This document shows positions 14,777 through 22,260 of a stretch of DNA of 64,000 nucleotides, one piece after another. Position 1 is the first letter of the stretch, and each line of letters opens with the position of its first letter. Position numbers and translations under genes: made by a program. Source of the stretch: Erysipelotrichaceae bacterium (GTDB taxonomy: Bacteria > Bacillota_I > Bacilli_A > Erysipelotrichales > Erysipelotrichaceae); contig JAFYHQ010000014.1 of the NCBI GenBank assembly GCA_017539105.1, positions 1-64,000 on the forward strand, given 5' to 3'. The notes beneath the pieces are model-generated. The model made no database searches and was not told the DNA's origin. It saw nothing but the letters and a program-made list of their open reading frames with translations.

Positions 14777-17326
14777 TCAGTCTTCATAGAAATCCGAAAG
14801 GACGTAACGGTACAGGAAGGTAACGGTCTGTCCTCTGGATACATTTCCGGATGGTCCGAATTCCGTGGCGGAGATGCCTGTCGTGATGCCGTTTTCAAAT
14901 GCCCAGCTTACCGAAGAATAATAGTAAGAGCTTTCGCTGACATCTTCGAAAGAAGAAGGCGTTACCGGTTCCGGCTTGCCTGCGGCTCTCCAAAGGAAGG
15001 TCACGCACATGGCACGGGTGCAGGTATTGTTGATGCCGAACCTGCCGGTCCCATCGTTCAAGCCGGTCGTGATGCCCTGTTCATAAGCCCAGTTGACGGC
15101 TTTGCTGTAGAACTTGTTGGCTTGCGTATCGGTGAAATAAGCATCGTATGCGGTTTTCTTCGGTTCCGGTTCACCCATCGTACGCCAGAGGAAGGTAACG
15201 ATCTCGGCTCTTGTACAGTTAGGTTCCGGCTCGAATTTCGTATCCGTCTTGCCGGTCGTGATGCCATAGTCATAAGCCCAGTGTACGGCATCGTAATAGA
15301 ATTTGCCTTTCTTGACATCGGAGAAGACTCTGGCGTTGCCGACGCTGGCGGTGCTGTCATAAGATTTCTTGCTGTTGACCAGCGTGTTGTCTCGCAAAGT
15401 GACCGTCGCATATGCACCCACTTTCAGATCCTGGGCACCGGAATTCGGGGCATTCAGATAGTTGTCGCGGATGCATGCGGACGCCTTCTTGCTGGAGGAT
15501 TCTCCTTTGATTTCCAATGCGTGCGTGCTGGAAGATTTCTTATTGTTGACGGTATTGCCATCGATCATGCAATTCTGCGAACTGATCACCCGGATCGCGA
15601 TGCCTGCGCAGTTGCTGACGGTATTCTTTTTGATCAAAGAACCGTTGCTGTTTTCAATCACCAGGCCATGGCTTCCCGCGTTGGAAATCGTATTGCCTAC
15701 GACTTTGGCAGGAGAATTGTTGATGGTGACTGCCGTGTAGTTTGAAACGGTCTTATCAAAGGTACAGTTCTTGATCTTGATGCTGCCGGTATCCGTGACA
15801 TAGACCGATCGTCCTGCGGTTGCCGTTACGGAACAGCCGATCAGCGATACATTCTTCGCTTTCATGATCCGGTATGCCGCTTCCGCAGAAGTGCCTACTT
15901 TGGTATTTTCTATCGTTGCGCTGCATCCTTCATCGATCATGATGCCGAATTTCGCAGCTTCGGTAATGGTGACGCCATCTGCCGTCAAAGAAGATTTCGT
16001 CCTGACACGGATCCCGTTCTCTGTCGACTTTTTGATCTGCGAATTGCGAATCGTCAGCTTGCTGTTGTCATACACATAGACTCCATGGGAAGGCGATTTG
16101 TTGATGGTCAGTCCCGAAATCGTGGCTTGCGCATTGTTAATGTAGACGCCGAACGTGCCGGTATCCTTCTGGCCCGGATTGCTGATGGTTCCGCCTTGTA
16201 TGGTAACTTTCGAACCTTTGTAAATGCCGACGCCGGATAAGGAGGCGTTAGTGATCGTAATATCATTGAATACGGCTTTCGTATTTTCCGGAAACTGGAT
16301 GCCGTTATATTTATAGTCATGAGGATCAGTGATGCTGCAGCTGTTGTGTTCGGCAGTCATGTCGGTATCCGTAAAGGAACCGAAACTGGCGGCATTGGTG
16401 ATCGTGTTGTTGCTGATCACGAGGCCATCGAAACCGTTGCTGTAGAAAACATAAGACCAGATATCCGTAAACGTATTGTCGGTGATAACGATATTGGTCG
16501 TACGATCGCTGACCGCGGGGTGATGGTTTCCTACACCGACGAAGACATTGTTGAAGGTACAGTTGCTTACGGTGACATTCTTGGTTGCCGTATTGTCGAA
16601 AGGACGGGCCCGGTCGGAATTCTCGCCTGCCGCGTTGCAGAAGTCCATATGGACCGCTTCCAGGGAGGAATAGCGTTTGATATCTCCAGGCGAATAGTCG
16701 CCCCAGTAGTCGCCGGCAGTGCCTGTGCATTGAACCGCATCCAGGAAAGTCACATGATCGATCAGCGCATTGTTGACGCCGCTGATATTGATGAAATGAT
16801 CCGTACAGTGTTCTACCGTCAGATTCTTGATCGTGATATTCTGCGCGTGACGGAAAGAAAAGACCGTTCCGCTGCTGCTGCAGTTCGCTGTTCCCCGATC
16901 CCAGGTTCCGCCGATGATCGTCACGTCATGCGCCTGACTGTAGCCGCCATGGCTGCAGGATGTGCCGGAACAGATATTGCTGCCTGAACTCACGTGTGCG
17001 CCATACAGCATCGGCGTTGCACTGGTATAAGTCGCAATGATGGTCGCATTTTCATCGGCTTCCACGGTCGTATCGGAGAATATCGGCACATTATTGCCCA
17101 GATAGTAGGTTCCGGCCGGGATCGTAACGACCAGTGTCCCTTCGGTATTCAGCGCTTCGCTCAATGCCCGGTTGAATGCTGGCGTATCATCGGCAGTATC
17201 CGAGCCGTTTGCGCCATAGTCCGTAACGGAAACCGTTCTCGTCTCAGTTTCTCCTTCCGCGATGACGTTTTGAGCAAACGAAAACAGGAATAGTAGTGCT
17301 GCCAGTAGCGTGATCTTTATCTTCAT
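14777..17326 (-). CDS. secreted right-handed beta-helix protein with three SLH domains
   Basis: The 849-residue protein starts at MKIKITLLAALLFLFSF, a signal peptide; GGGGAAG precedes this ATG. VTDYGANGSDTADDTPAFNRAL is the N-terminal cap of pectate-lyase-superfamily beta-helices. Residues about 100-640 are dense parallel beta-helix repeats (VSNCTF, VISNNTITN, IKNCTFDK). The last 200 residues hold three S-layer homology domains (VFSDVKKGKFYYDAVHWAYD and two more), which anchor proteins to cell-wall polymer. It is probably a surface glycan-active or adhesive protein; no catalytic residues could be assigned. Confidence 0.88.
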   Translation of the reverse strand: MKIKITLLAALLFLFSFAQNVIAEGETETRTVSVTDYGANGSDTADDTPAFNRALSEALNTEGTLVVTIPAGTYYLGNNVPIFSDTTVEADENATIIATYTSATPMLYGAHVSSGSNICSGTSCSHGGYSQAHDVTIIGGTWDRGTANCSSSGTVFSFRHAQNITIKNLTVEHCTDHFINISGVNNALIDHVTFLDAVQCTGTAGDYWGDYSPGDIKRYSSLEAVHMDFCNAAGENSDRARPFDNTATKNVTVSNCTFNNVFVGVGNHHPAVSDRTTNIVITDNTFTDIWSYVFYSNGFDGLVISNNTITNAASFGSFTDTDMTAEHNSCSITDPHDYKYNGIQFPENTKAVFNDITITNASLSGVGIYKGSKVTIQGGTISNPGQKDTGTFGVYINNAQATISGLTINKSPSHGVYVYDNSKLTIRNSQIKKSTENGIRVRTKSSLTADGVTITEAAKFGIMIDEGCSATIENTKVGTSAEAAYRIMKAKNVSLIGCSVTATAGRSVYVTDTGSIKIKNCTFDKTVSNYTAVTINNSPAKVVGNTISNAGSHGLVIENSNGSLIKKNTVSNCAGIAIRVISSQNCMIDGNTVNNKKSSSTHALEIKGESSSKKASACIRDNYLNAPNSGAQDLKVGAYATVTLRDNTLVNSKKSYDSTASVGNARVFSDVKKGKFYYDAVHWAYDYGITTGKTDTKFEPEPNCTRAEIVTFLWRTMGEPEPKKTAYDAYFTDTQANKFYSKAVNWAYEQGITTGLNDGTGRFGINNTCTRAMCVTFLWRAAGKPEPVTPSSFEDVSESSYYYSSVSWAFENGITTGISATEFGPSGNVSRGQTVTFLYRYVLSDFYED

Positions 17327-17398
17327 TTTTCTTCCCCTTAATATTAAATTCAATTATATTGTATTTTAAAACACAGGTTTTTTTCCATATAAGACAAT

Positions 17399-17429
17399 AA
17401 AAAACGTTCATGAAGCGATCCATGAACGT
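17399..17429 (-). terminator. intrinsic terminator of the 17453-18250 esterase
   Basis: A 9-bp ACGTTCATG/CATGAACGT stem is followed by TTTTTTATT on the minus strand. Confidence 0.8.
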
Positions 17430-17452
17430 CTGATGATACAAAAATTGCGATC

Positions 17453-18250
17453 CTATTTCAGCAGGAATTCGATTCCTTTTTCCGCTGCCGGGATCCAGAA
17501 TGACCAGTTATGGATGCCAGGCGCTTCATAGAATTCAAAGTCGGCTCCTGCTTCCTTAAAGAAGTTCGCCAGATCACGGTTGTTTGCGATACCGAAATCT
17601 TCCGTTCCGCAGGCCATGAAGATCCTTGGATTTTCGATTCCCTTCTCTTTGTTCTGATTGAACTGCCATTCCGCGTTGATATCGCTTTCCGGAGCCTTCT
17701 CGAGATCGCCGAACTGTTCGATGTAGTATTCCAGATTGGCCATCCGGTTCGGCTGGAAGTTTTCTTTCATGGCAGGAAGCTGTTTCGCAATGGCTGCCGA
17801 GGAAAGACCCATGCATGCCCCGAAGGTCTCCGGGAACATGAGTGCCGTATGCATCGCGCCGAAACCGCCCATGGAGTTGCCTCCGATGAAAGTATCTTCC
17901 CTATTCATCGCAAGCCCATACGTTTCACGCAGGAATCTGACCAGATCGGAACCTACGAAGGTCGCATACTTGTGCCCTGTCGCTTCCCGATCCAGGAAGA
18001 AACTGACACCGCCCGTAGGCATAGCGATCGCCAGATTGTATTTCATCGACCACTCATTGACAGGCGTATGCTGCATCCAGTCGTCGCAGTCCCCGTTGAA
18101 GCCATGAAGCAGGATCAGAGTCTTGGCAGGACGCTGATAATACGGGTTGTCTTTCATGAACATTCCCGCATTCTTAGGCGGCAGATACAGATGGAATTCT
18201 CCGTTGCGGACCAATCCCATGGAAAAGAATTTAACGTACATATATGACAT
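17453..18250 (-). CDS. esterase family alpha/beta-hydrolase
   Basis: The 265-residue protein starts at the ATG at 18250, behind AGGAGGATCACATT. LILLHGFNGDCDDW, GGNSMGGFGAM (nucleophilic Ser in G-x-S-x-G) and a late ACGTEDFGIA/GIHNWSFW supply the triad, as in the esterase D/tributyrin esterase group. It is a paralogue of the gene at 8926-9738. It is a single-gene unit with its own terminator. Confidence 0.85.
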   Translation of the reverse strand: MSYMYVKFFSMGLVRNGEFHLYLPPKNAGMFMKDNPYYQRPAKTLILLHGFNGDCDDWMQHTPVNEWSMKYNLAIAMPTGGVSFFLDREATGHKYATFVGSDLVRFLRETYGLAMNREDTFIGGNSMGGFGAMHTALMFPETFGACMGLSSAAIAKQLPAMKENFQPNRMANLEYYIEQFGDLEKAPESDINAEWQFNQNKEKGIENPRIFMACGTEDFGIANNRDLANFFKEAGADFEFYEAPGIHNWSFWIPAAEKGIEFLLK

Positions 18251-18311
18251 AATGTGATCCTCCTGATGATTGTTCAGTTTCATTATAGGATCTGAAGAAT
18301 TATCGTGATAC

Positions 18312-18363
18312 TAAAAAAGTGTCCTGTTGTTTCAAGATTCAATGATGAAGCTTCAGGGACACT
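18312..18363 (-). terminator. terminator after sepF
   Basis: AGTGTCC/GGACACT form a 7-bp stem with a long internal arm, and TTTTTTAG follows on the minus strand. It would end a transcript covering the retron reverse transcriptase, nucleotidyltransferase and sepF. Confidence 0.65.
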
Positions 18364-18402
18364 GGAATCATTGTTTTGAAATTCGTAACCAGAGATCTAA
18401 AT

Positions 18403-18759
18403 CTACTCTTCTATGATTCCTATATTCTTTGATGTACAGAGATAGACATCCTGATACACTTTTGTGATCGTTCCTTCCTGCGCCATAATAACACCCGACG
18501 TGAAATCGACTGTTCTTTGTCTATCTTCCGGAGTCATCTTTTCCATGATCAGAAGCACCGCTTTTCCTTGTTTGATGTCTTTGCATAACTGTTCAACCTG
18601 GGCCAGACAATAAGGTTTTGATACAACAATGAAAGCATCGATTCCTTCAAGAGAGTCTTTTCTTTGATAATCCTTCTGATAGTTGTCTTTGTCTTTTGAC
18701 TGCTTGACACCGGGATCGGGTTCTGTCAGCCAGCCTTTCAGTTTTTCAATAATGTCCAT
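18403..18759 (-). CDS. sepF: SepF-like cell-division protein
   Basis: The 118-residue protein has the SepF plan. A short N-terminal amphipathic helix (MDIIEKLKGWL) would bind membrane, a charged linker follows, and the DUF552 core begins at about residue 40 (DAFIVVSKPYC, IKQGKAVLLIMEKM, RTVDFTSGVIMAQEGTITKVYQDVYLC). SepF tethers FtsZ to the membrane and shapes the septum. The gene starts 9 nt after the nucleotidyltransferase stop, with no ftsA, ftsZ or other division gene nearby. SepF is normally in or near the division cluster, so this position is odd. It may be a second copy or the only one. Confidence 0.85.
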   Translation of the reverse strand: MDIIEKLKGWLTEPDPGVKQSKDKDNYQKDYQRKDSLEGIDAFIVVSKPYCLAQVEQLCKDIKQGKAVLLIMEKMTPEDRQRTVDFTSGVIMAQEGTITKVYQDVYLCTSKNIGIIEE

Positions 18760-18768
18760 ACAATTTCT

Positions 18769-19536
18769 CTATCTTATCGTATTTATAAAAAATCTGTTCA
18801 GTTCTTCCCAATTGCACGTTTCTTTCTTCAGTGATCGGACTTTGTCATTTAAGCGGATCAGTTCTTTCTCAATATAATCGTTCAGGACCATAATCTTCTC
18901 CGATGTGCCTAATTCCGATGTATTCTTTTTCGCTTCCAAAAGCTTGTTTATTTCGCTACTGACTTGTTCATCCGTTACCATCTCCATCAGTTCCTCAAAC
19001 AGCATTGGCGGATTGGTTCGATACTTCAAAACGTATTGTGTTGCCAGGATCGGTCGCAGGACATAGAAGTATTTCTTAAGTTTGACGGATTCTTTTGTCA
19101 GATAGTCTTCATAGTTCTTTTCTGCCATGTGCAGATAGTGATGGGCTCCTTTGATTGTCATGAAATAAGGCTTAATGAATTCTTTGAATTCTTCCAGGAA
19201 AGGAGTTTCTTTATAAATGATTGGGGAATAAGCCCATTCAAAAATCACGGGATTTGAAGCATGTACGAGCTTCAGTGTCTTATCAAGATCCCATCCGCTG
19301 ATATCATAAACATCGTTCAATTCCCATTCGATGACATCCCGGATCCCTTCCAGTTTCAGGTAATCGTTAATTTCGTTGCGTCTGTATACGAAGCGGACAT
19401 CATAGTCGCTGTCAGGAGATGCGAAGCCCCAGGCTCGGGAACCGGATTCCACAGCAAAAAGAACGGTGACATTCTCTGCCTTTTCAATTTCGCATAGTTT
19501 TTCTTTGATCCTTGTTTCAATATCTGATCCGGTCAT
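18769..19536 (-). CDS. RlaP/COG3541-type nucleotidyltransferase, retron-linked
   Basis: The 255-residue protein belongs to the DNA polymerase beta-like nucleotidyltransferases of the RlaP (YcgL-like) group. FAVESGSRAWGFASPDSDYD carries the GS motif (residues 32-37) and the two metal-binding aspartates (about 44 and 46), and VIEWELNDVYDISGW follows as in the family. A helical C-terminal half (YFYVLRPILATQYVLKYR) completes it. The ATG at 19536 follows GAGGAA and lies 19 nt after the reverse-transcriptase stop. Family members transfer nucleotides and are linked to RNA repair. Position makes it the candidate retron effector, which is inference. Confidence 0.8.
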   Translation of the reverse strand: MTGSDIETRIKEKLCEIEKAENVTVLFAVESGSRAWGFASPDSDYDVRFVYRRNEINDYLKLEGIRDVIEWELNDVYDISGWDLDKTLKLVHASNPVIFEWAYSPIIYKETPFLEEFKEFIKPYFMTIKGAHHYLHMAEKNYEDYLTKESVKLKKYFYVLRPILATQYVLKYRTNPPMLFEELMEMVTDEQVSSEINKLLEAKKNTSELGTSEKIMVLNDYIEKELIRLNDKVRSLKKETCNWEELNRFFINTIR

Positions 19537-19555
19537 AAATGTTCCTCATCTATTA

Positions 19556-20503
19556 TTATAAATCCTGTCTCAAACCCATATGGCGCAGATATGAAACGAC
19601 ATCGTCTCTGTATCTCTCATATTCTTCTATACGATTTACAGACAAAACATAATTGATCCTACCTAGAAGACTGCGCAGATATTCCATTTCCGATTTATCG
19701 CATCCTGTTTTCCGTATATGATTCTTTAATCCATATTTCCTGATATAGTGCATCTCCTGCCGGATCTTCTTTCGATAATCGATCGACACATTCGGCTTGT
19801 CATTTACGACGATACCGGTGATCTTTTTTCTTTGTCCGTTATGAAGTATCTTTGTTTTTCTGCCGTTAATAAATAAGCCGTATTGTTTCAGCTCAAGTTT
19901 CACTTTCCTGATGATATCGATCGGATCCCAATTCTCAAAATCACCGGAAAAAGTCATGTCATCACAATATCTGGTATAGATAATATTCCTTTGCCTGCAC
20001 CATTCGCCGATCCTGTTATCGAAATCATAAAGCAGGATGTTGGAGATCGCCGGAGAAGTTGGAGCGCCCTGGGGAAGGGATTCATTATACATGCATAAAA
20101 GAGACAAAAGAATCCGGTTGCTTTCAGAAAACAGTTCCTTTCTGAATACTTTTTCTTTGACCAACGGATAAGTAACATGATCAAAGAATTGCCTGATATC
20201 CAGTTTGATCACAGTATCGTTCCTTAAATGAGGCGCTGCATTTCCTAAAGGAGAGTCTCCTGCGGAATACGCTTTTGAATAAACAGAAACCGGCATTCTG
20301 GAAAGAATGACATCGTTGATCTGATTTTGGACTTTCACGAGAATAAAATCAGGTACGCTTAAAACCCGATCCCCTCCATTGGATTTCTTTATGATCCTGG
20401 AATGGTAATGCGCATTGATGTTGTTGCTCAATCCATAAAGCGTCTTAGCGTGAACGTTAAGATCCTTTTCAAGCGTTTCCAGTTCAAAGTATGTATGTTT
20501 CAT
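19556..20503 (-). CDS. retron reverse transcriptase
   Basis: The 315-residue protein has all core RT motifs: LDIRQFFDHV (101-110, motif A), LPQGAPTSPAISN (143-155, motif B) and YCDD (179-182, catalytic). Two retron marks separate it from group II intron and DGR enzymes: NAAPH (88-92, the NAxxH motif) and ITG (228-230, the VTG position that recognises the msr). Its size is typical of retron RTs, and no maturase or endonuclease domain is present. The start has no ribosome site, as the leader is the msr-msd RNA. It makes branched msDNA from the RNA encoded immediately upstream. Confidence 0.92.
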   Translation of the reverse strand: MKHTYFELETLEKDLNVHAKTLYGLSNNINAHYHSRIIKKSNGGDRVLSVPDFILVKVQNQINDVILSRMPVSVYSKAYSAGDSPLGNAAPHLRNDTVIKLDIRQFFDHVTYPLVKEKVFRKELFSESNRILLSLLCMYNESLPQGAPTSPAISNILLYDFDNRIGEWCRQRNIIYTRYCDDMTFSGDFENWDPIDIIRKVKLELKQYGLFINGRKTKILHNGQRKKITGIVVNDKPNVSIDYRKKIRQEMHYIRKYGLKNHIRKTGCDKSEMEYLRSLLGRINYVLSVNRIEEYERYRDDVVSYLRHMGLRQDL

Positions 20504-20527
20504 AATTGCTTATGTGTTTTATTAAAG

Positions 20528-20732
20528 AAGCAGAACAAGACTTGAGAATAGGGGTTTCGAGGGTGTAGTAGTGAGGTACATGGAGTGAGTTCGTGAACGA
20601 ACGGAGTGTACAAACCTACATCCGAGACAACCCATTTGCGAAGCAAGAATACTGTGTGTTCATTTCCCGGCAACGAATCGCTGACGGTACGGCGGGATCA
20701 AACCTACGCCGATCATGGCTGATGTTCTGCTT
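20528..20732 (-). ncRNA. retron msr-msd RNA
   Basis: Inverted repeats a1 (minus strand, 20732-20723, AAGCAGAACA) and a2 (20537-20528, TGTTCTGCTT) pair over 10 bp and enclose about 185 nt. Downstream of a1, CATCAGCC offers the branching G in the usual AGC context (about 20719). The msr shows stems CGGCG/CGCCG, CAGCG/CGTTG and TTGC/GCAA. The msd (about 20550-20635) forms a long hairpin: GGGTT...AACCC at the base, GATGTAG/CTACACC, GTACA/TGTAC and an apical GTTCGT-TC-ACGAAC. The RT gene begins 25 nt after a2. Confidence 0.82.
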
Positions 20733-20738
20733 GTTTCT

Positions 20739-20767
20739 ATTATATTATCAGTATCAGCTGATAATAA
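20739..20767 (-). promoter_or_regulatory. promoter of the msr-msd RNA with an inverted repeat
   Basis: On the minus strand TATAAT (20744-20739) lies about 7 nt before a1, so transcription would begin at the a1 repeat as in known retrons. The -35 (TTATTA at 17 nt) is weak. ATTATCAG/CTGATAAT inverted repeats (20745-20765) overlap the spacer and may be an operator. Confidence 0.55.
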
Positions 20768-20788
20768 CTGAAATGATTCCTTTATGAT

Positions 20789-21094
20789 TCATCTTATGAT
20801 TTCCGCAATGATCCTCGCTTCTTCCATCAGAATAAAACGGATCGCGCATTCCGTTTCTTCTTCGATCCTGTCGTAGATTCTTCCTGCGGAATATGTCCCT
20901 CTGGCGACAGAATACACGGAATTTGCCACATATCCCACTTTTGTCTTGTTTTCCTTATATACAATAATCGCTTCATCATCATAGATGTTGTTCCGGTCTT
21001 TCCTCAGGATCAGTTTATCCCCGGGTTTCAGAAAAGATGTGCGTTCGAAATCACTCAGATGATTGATCGTAATATAAATGCTGTTACCTTCCAT
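20789..21094 (-). CDS. small HIRAN-domain protein
   Basis: The 101-residue protein starts at MEGNSIYITI, behind GAGG. LKPGDKLILRKDRNNIYDDEA followed by YKENKTKVGYVA is the HIRAN core, a fold that in HLTF/Rad5 binds 3' ends of single-stranded DNA. The protein is just this one domain. It ends about 55 nt upstream of the retron RNA on the same strand and is divergent from the WYL regulator. msDNA is single-stranded with a free 3' end, so a functional link is attractive but unproven; small HIRAN proteins also occur alone in Bacillota. Confidence 0.78.
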   Translation of the reverse strand: MEGNSIYITINHLSDFERTSFLKPGDKLILRKDRNNIYDDEAIIVYKENKTKVGYVANSVYSVARGTYSAGRIYDRIEEETECAIRFILMEEARIIAEIIR

Positions 21095-21184
21095 ATGCAA
21101 AACCTCACTTTAGCTGATTCCATGATAATCTTTCAGCAATACCAAAAATATGCCTTCTTATAAAAACACATCATTTCCCTGTTG

Positions 21185-21214
21185 TTACAAAAAACATGCC
21201 ACCCATGGTATGAT
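21185..21214 (+). promoter_or_regulatory. promoter of the WYL regulator
   Basis: TTACAA (21185-21190) and TATGAT (21209-21214) are separated by 18 nt and lie 26 nt before the start codon. Confidence 0.45.
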
Positions 21215-21239
21215 TAATATAGCAAAAGAGGTATCTTTC

Positions 21240-22208
21240 ATGGCTGAAAAGAAACATTCCAATCTGCTGATGCTGGAAATACTCAGAAAGTATTCCGATG
21301 AGAATCATATCTTATCCACAAAAGAGCTCCAGAGGCTCTTAGAAGCCAGCTACGGCATCGTTTTAGAGAGAAGAACCATTTATTCCAATCTGGAAATACT
21401 GCGTCAGGCGGGCTACAAAATAAGCGATGTCGCAGACAACGGAAAAGGCTATTTCCTGGAAGAACGGCAGTTCGACAAGGGAGAAGTGCTGCTTCTGTGC
21501 AATGCCATTCACGCTTCCCATTTCATCTCGCAGAAACAGTCAAAGAAACTGATCGATACCCTTCTGGAGACCCAAAGCAGATACGATGCCAAAGAGTTCA
21601 CGGACAAGGTATACATGCCTAACCCGCAGAAGACTTCGAACAAGGAACTCATGTACAATGTCGAAATCGTATCCGAAGCCATCCGGGAAAACAAGACCCT
21701 GCAGTTCATGTACCTCAGATACGGAAGCGATAAGAAACTCGAACCGCGAAGAGAAGAACCCTACATCGTCGAACCGCGATACATCGTCTATTCCGATTCG
21801 AGAGCATACATGATCTCGACCAGTCCGAGGCATGAAGGATTTACCCATTACAGACTGGATAAAATGTCCAACGCAATCGTGCTGGAAGAAAAGTCGAGAC
21901 CATTGCCGAAATCCATGGATGCCTATGACTATGCCAGAAACAAGCTCTTCATGTATTCCGGGGAAATGGAAACGGTATCTTTCCGTTGCCACGAGAAAAT
22001 CATGGATCAGATGATCGACATCTTCGGTCCTGAAGTCAATACTTTTTCCTATGGCAGCGAATACTTCATTCTCAATGTCAAGACCAGCCATACCGGAGCG
22101 CTGTATCTGGCACAGCAGTTCATGGAATATATCGAATTATTAGAACCGCAGTCTTTGAGAGAAGAGTTCAAGAAACATCTCAAGGACGCAGTCAGAAAGT
22201 ATCAGTAA
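21240..22208 (+). CDS. WYL-domain transcriptional regulator
   Basis: The 322-residue protein starts at MAEKKHSNLLML, behind AGAGG; an earlier ATG at 21150 overlaps the promoter. Residues 8-70 form a DeoR-like winged HTH (ILSTKELQRLLEA, RRTIYSNLEILR). Residues about 145-215 hold the WYL domain, and a C-terminal WCX domain follows (ETVSFRCHEKIMDQMIDIFG). WYL regulators sense nucleic-acid or nucleotide ligands and often control defence loci. It is divergent from the HIRAN-retron unit across 145 nt, so it may regulate that unit. Confidence 0.88.
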   Translation: MAEKKHSNLLMLEILRKYSDENHILSTKELQRLLEASYGIVLERRTIYSNLEILRQAGYKISDVADNGKGYFLEERQFDKGEVLLLCNAIHASHFISQKQSKKLIDTLLETQSRYDAKEFTDKVYMPNPQKTSNKELMYNVEIVSEAIRENKTLQFMYLRYGSDKKLEPRREEPYIVEPRYIVYSDSRAYMISTSPRHEGFTHYRLDKMSNAIVLEEKSRPLPKSMDAYDYARNKLFMYSGEMETVSFRCHEKIMDQMIDIFGPEVNTFSYGSEYFILNVKTSHTGALYLAQQFMEYIELLEPQSLREEFKKHLKDAVRKYQ

Positions 22209-22212
22209 AAAA

Positions 22213-22238
22213 GAATCGTCATCAGACGATTCTTTTTT
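22213..22238. terminator. bidirectional terminator
   Basis: GAATCGTC/GACGATTC stem with an ATCA loop, A run before it and T run after it, between the convergent WYL and AAA+ genes. Confidence 0.88.
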
Positions 22239-22260
22239 CATAAAGCAATGTTTTTTTATT

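Noticed and set aside
14774-15745. Long plus-strand open frame
   Set aside because: It lies antisense to the C-terminal half of the SLH/beta-helix gene, whose protein has clear domains; it has no ribosome site.
19883-20098. Plus-strand ORF inside the RT gene
   Set aside because: It is antisense to the conserved RT core.
21150-21239. N-terminal extension of the WYL regulator
   Set aside because: It overlaps the promoter, and the ATG at 21240 has the ribosome site and the family's usual N-terminus.
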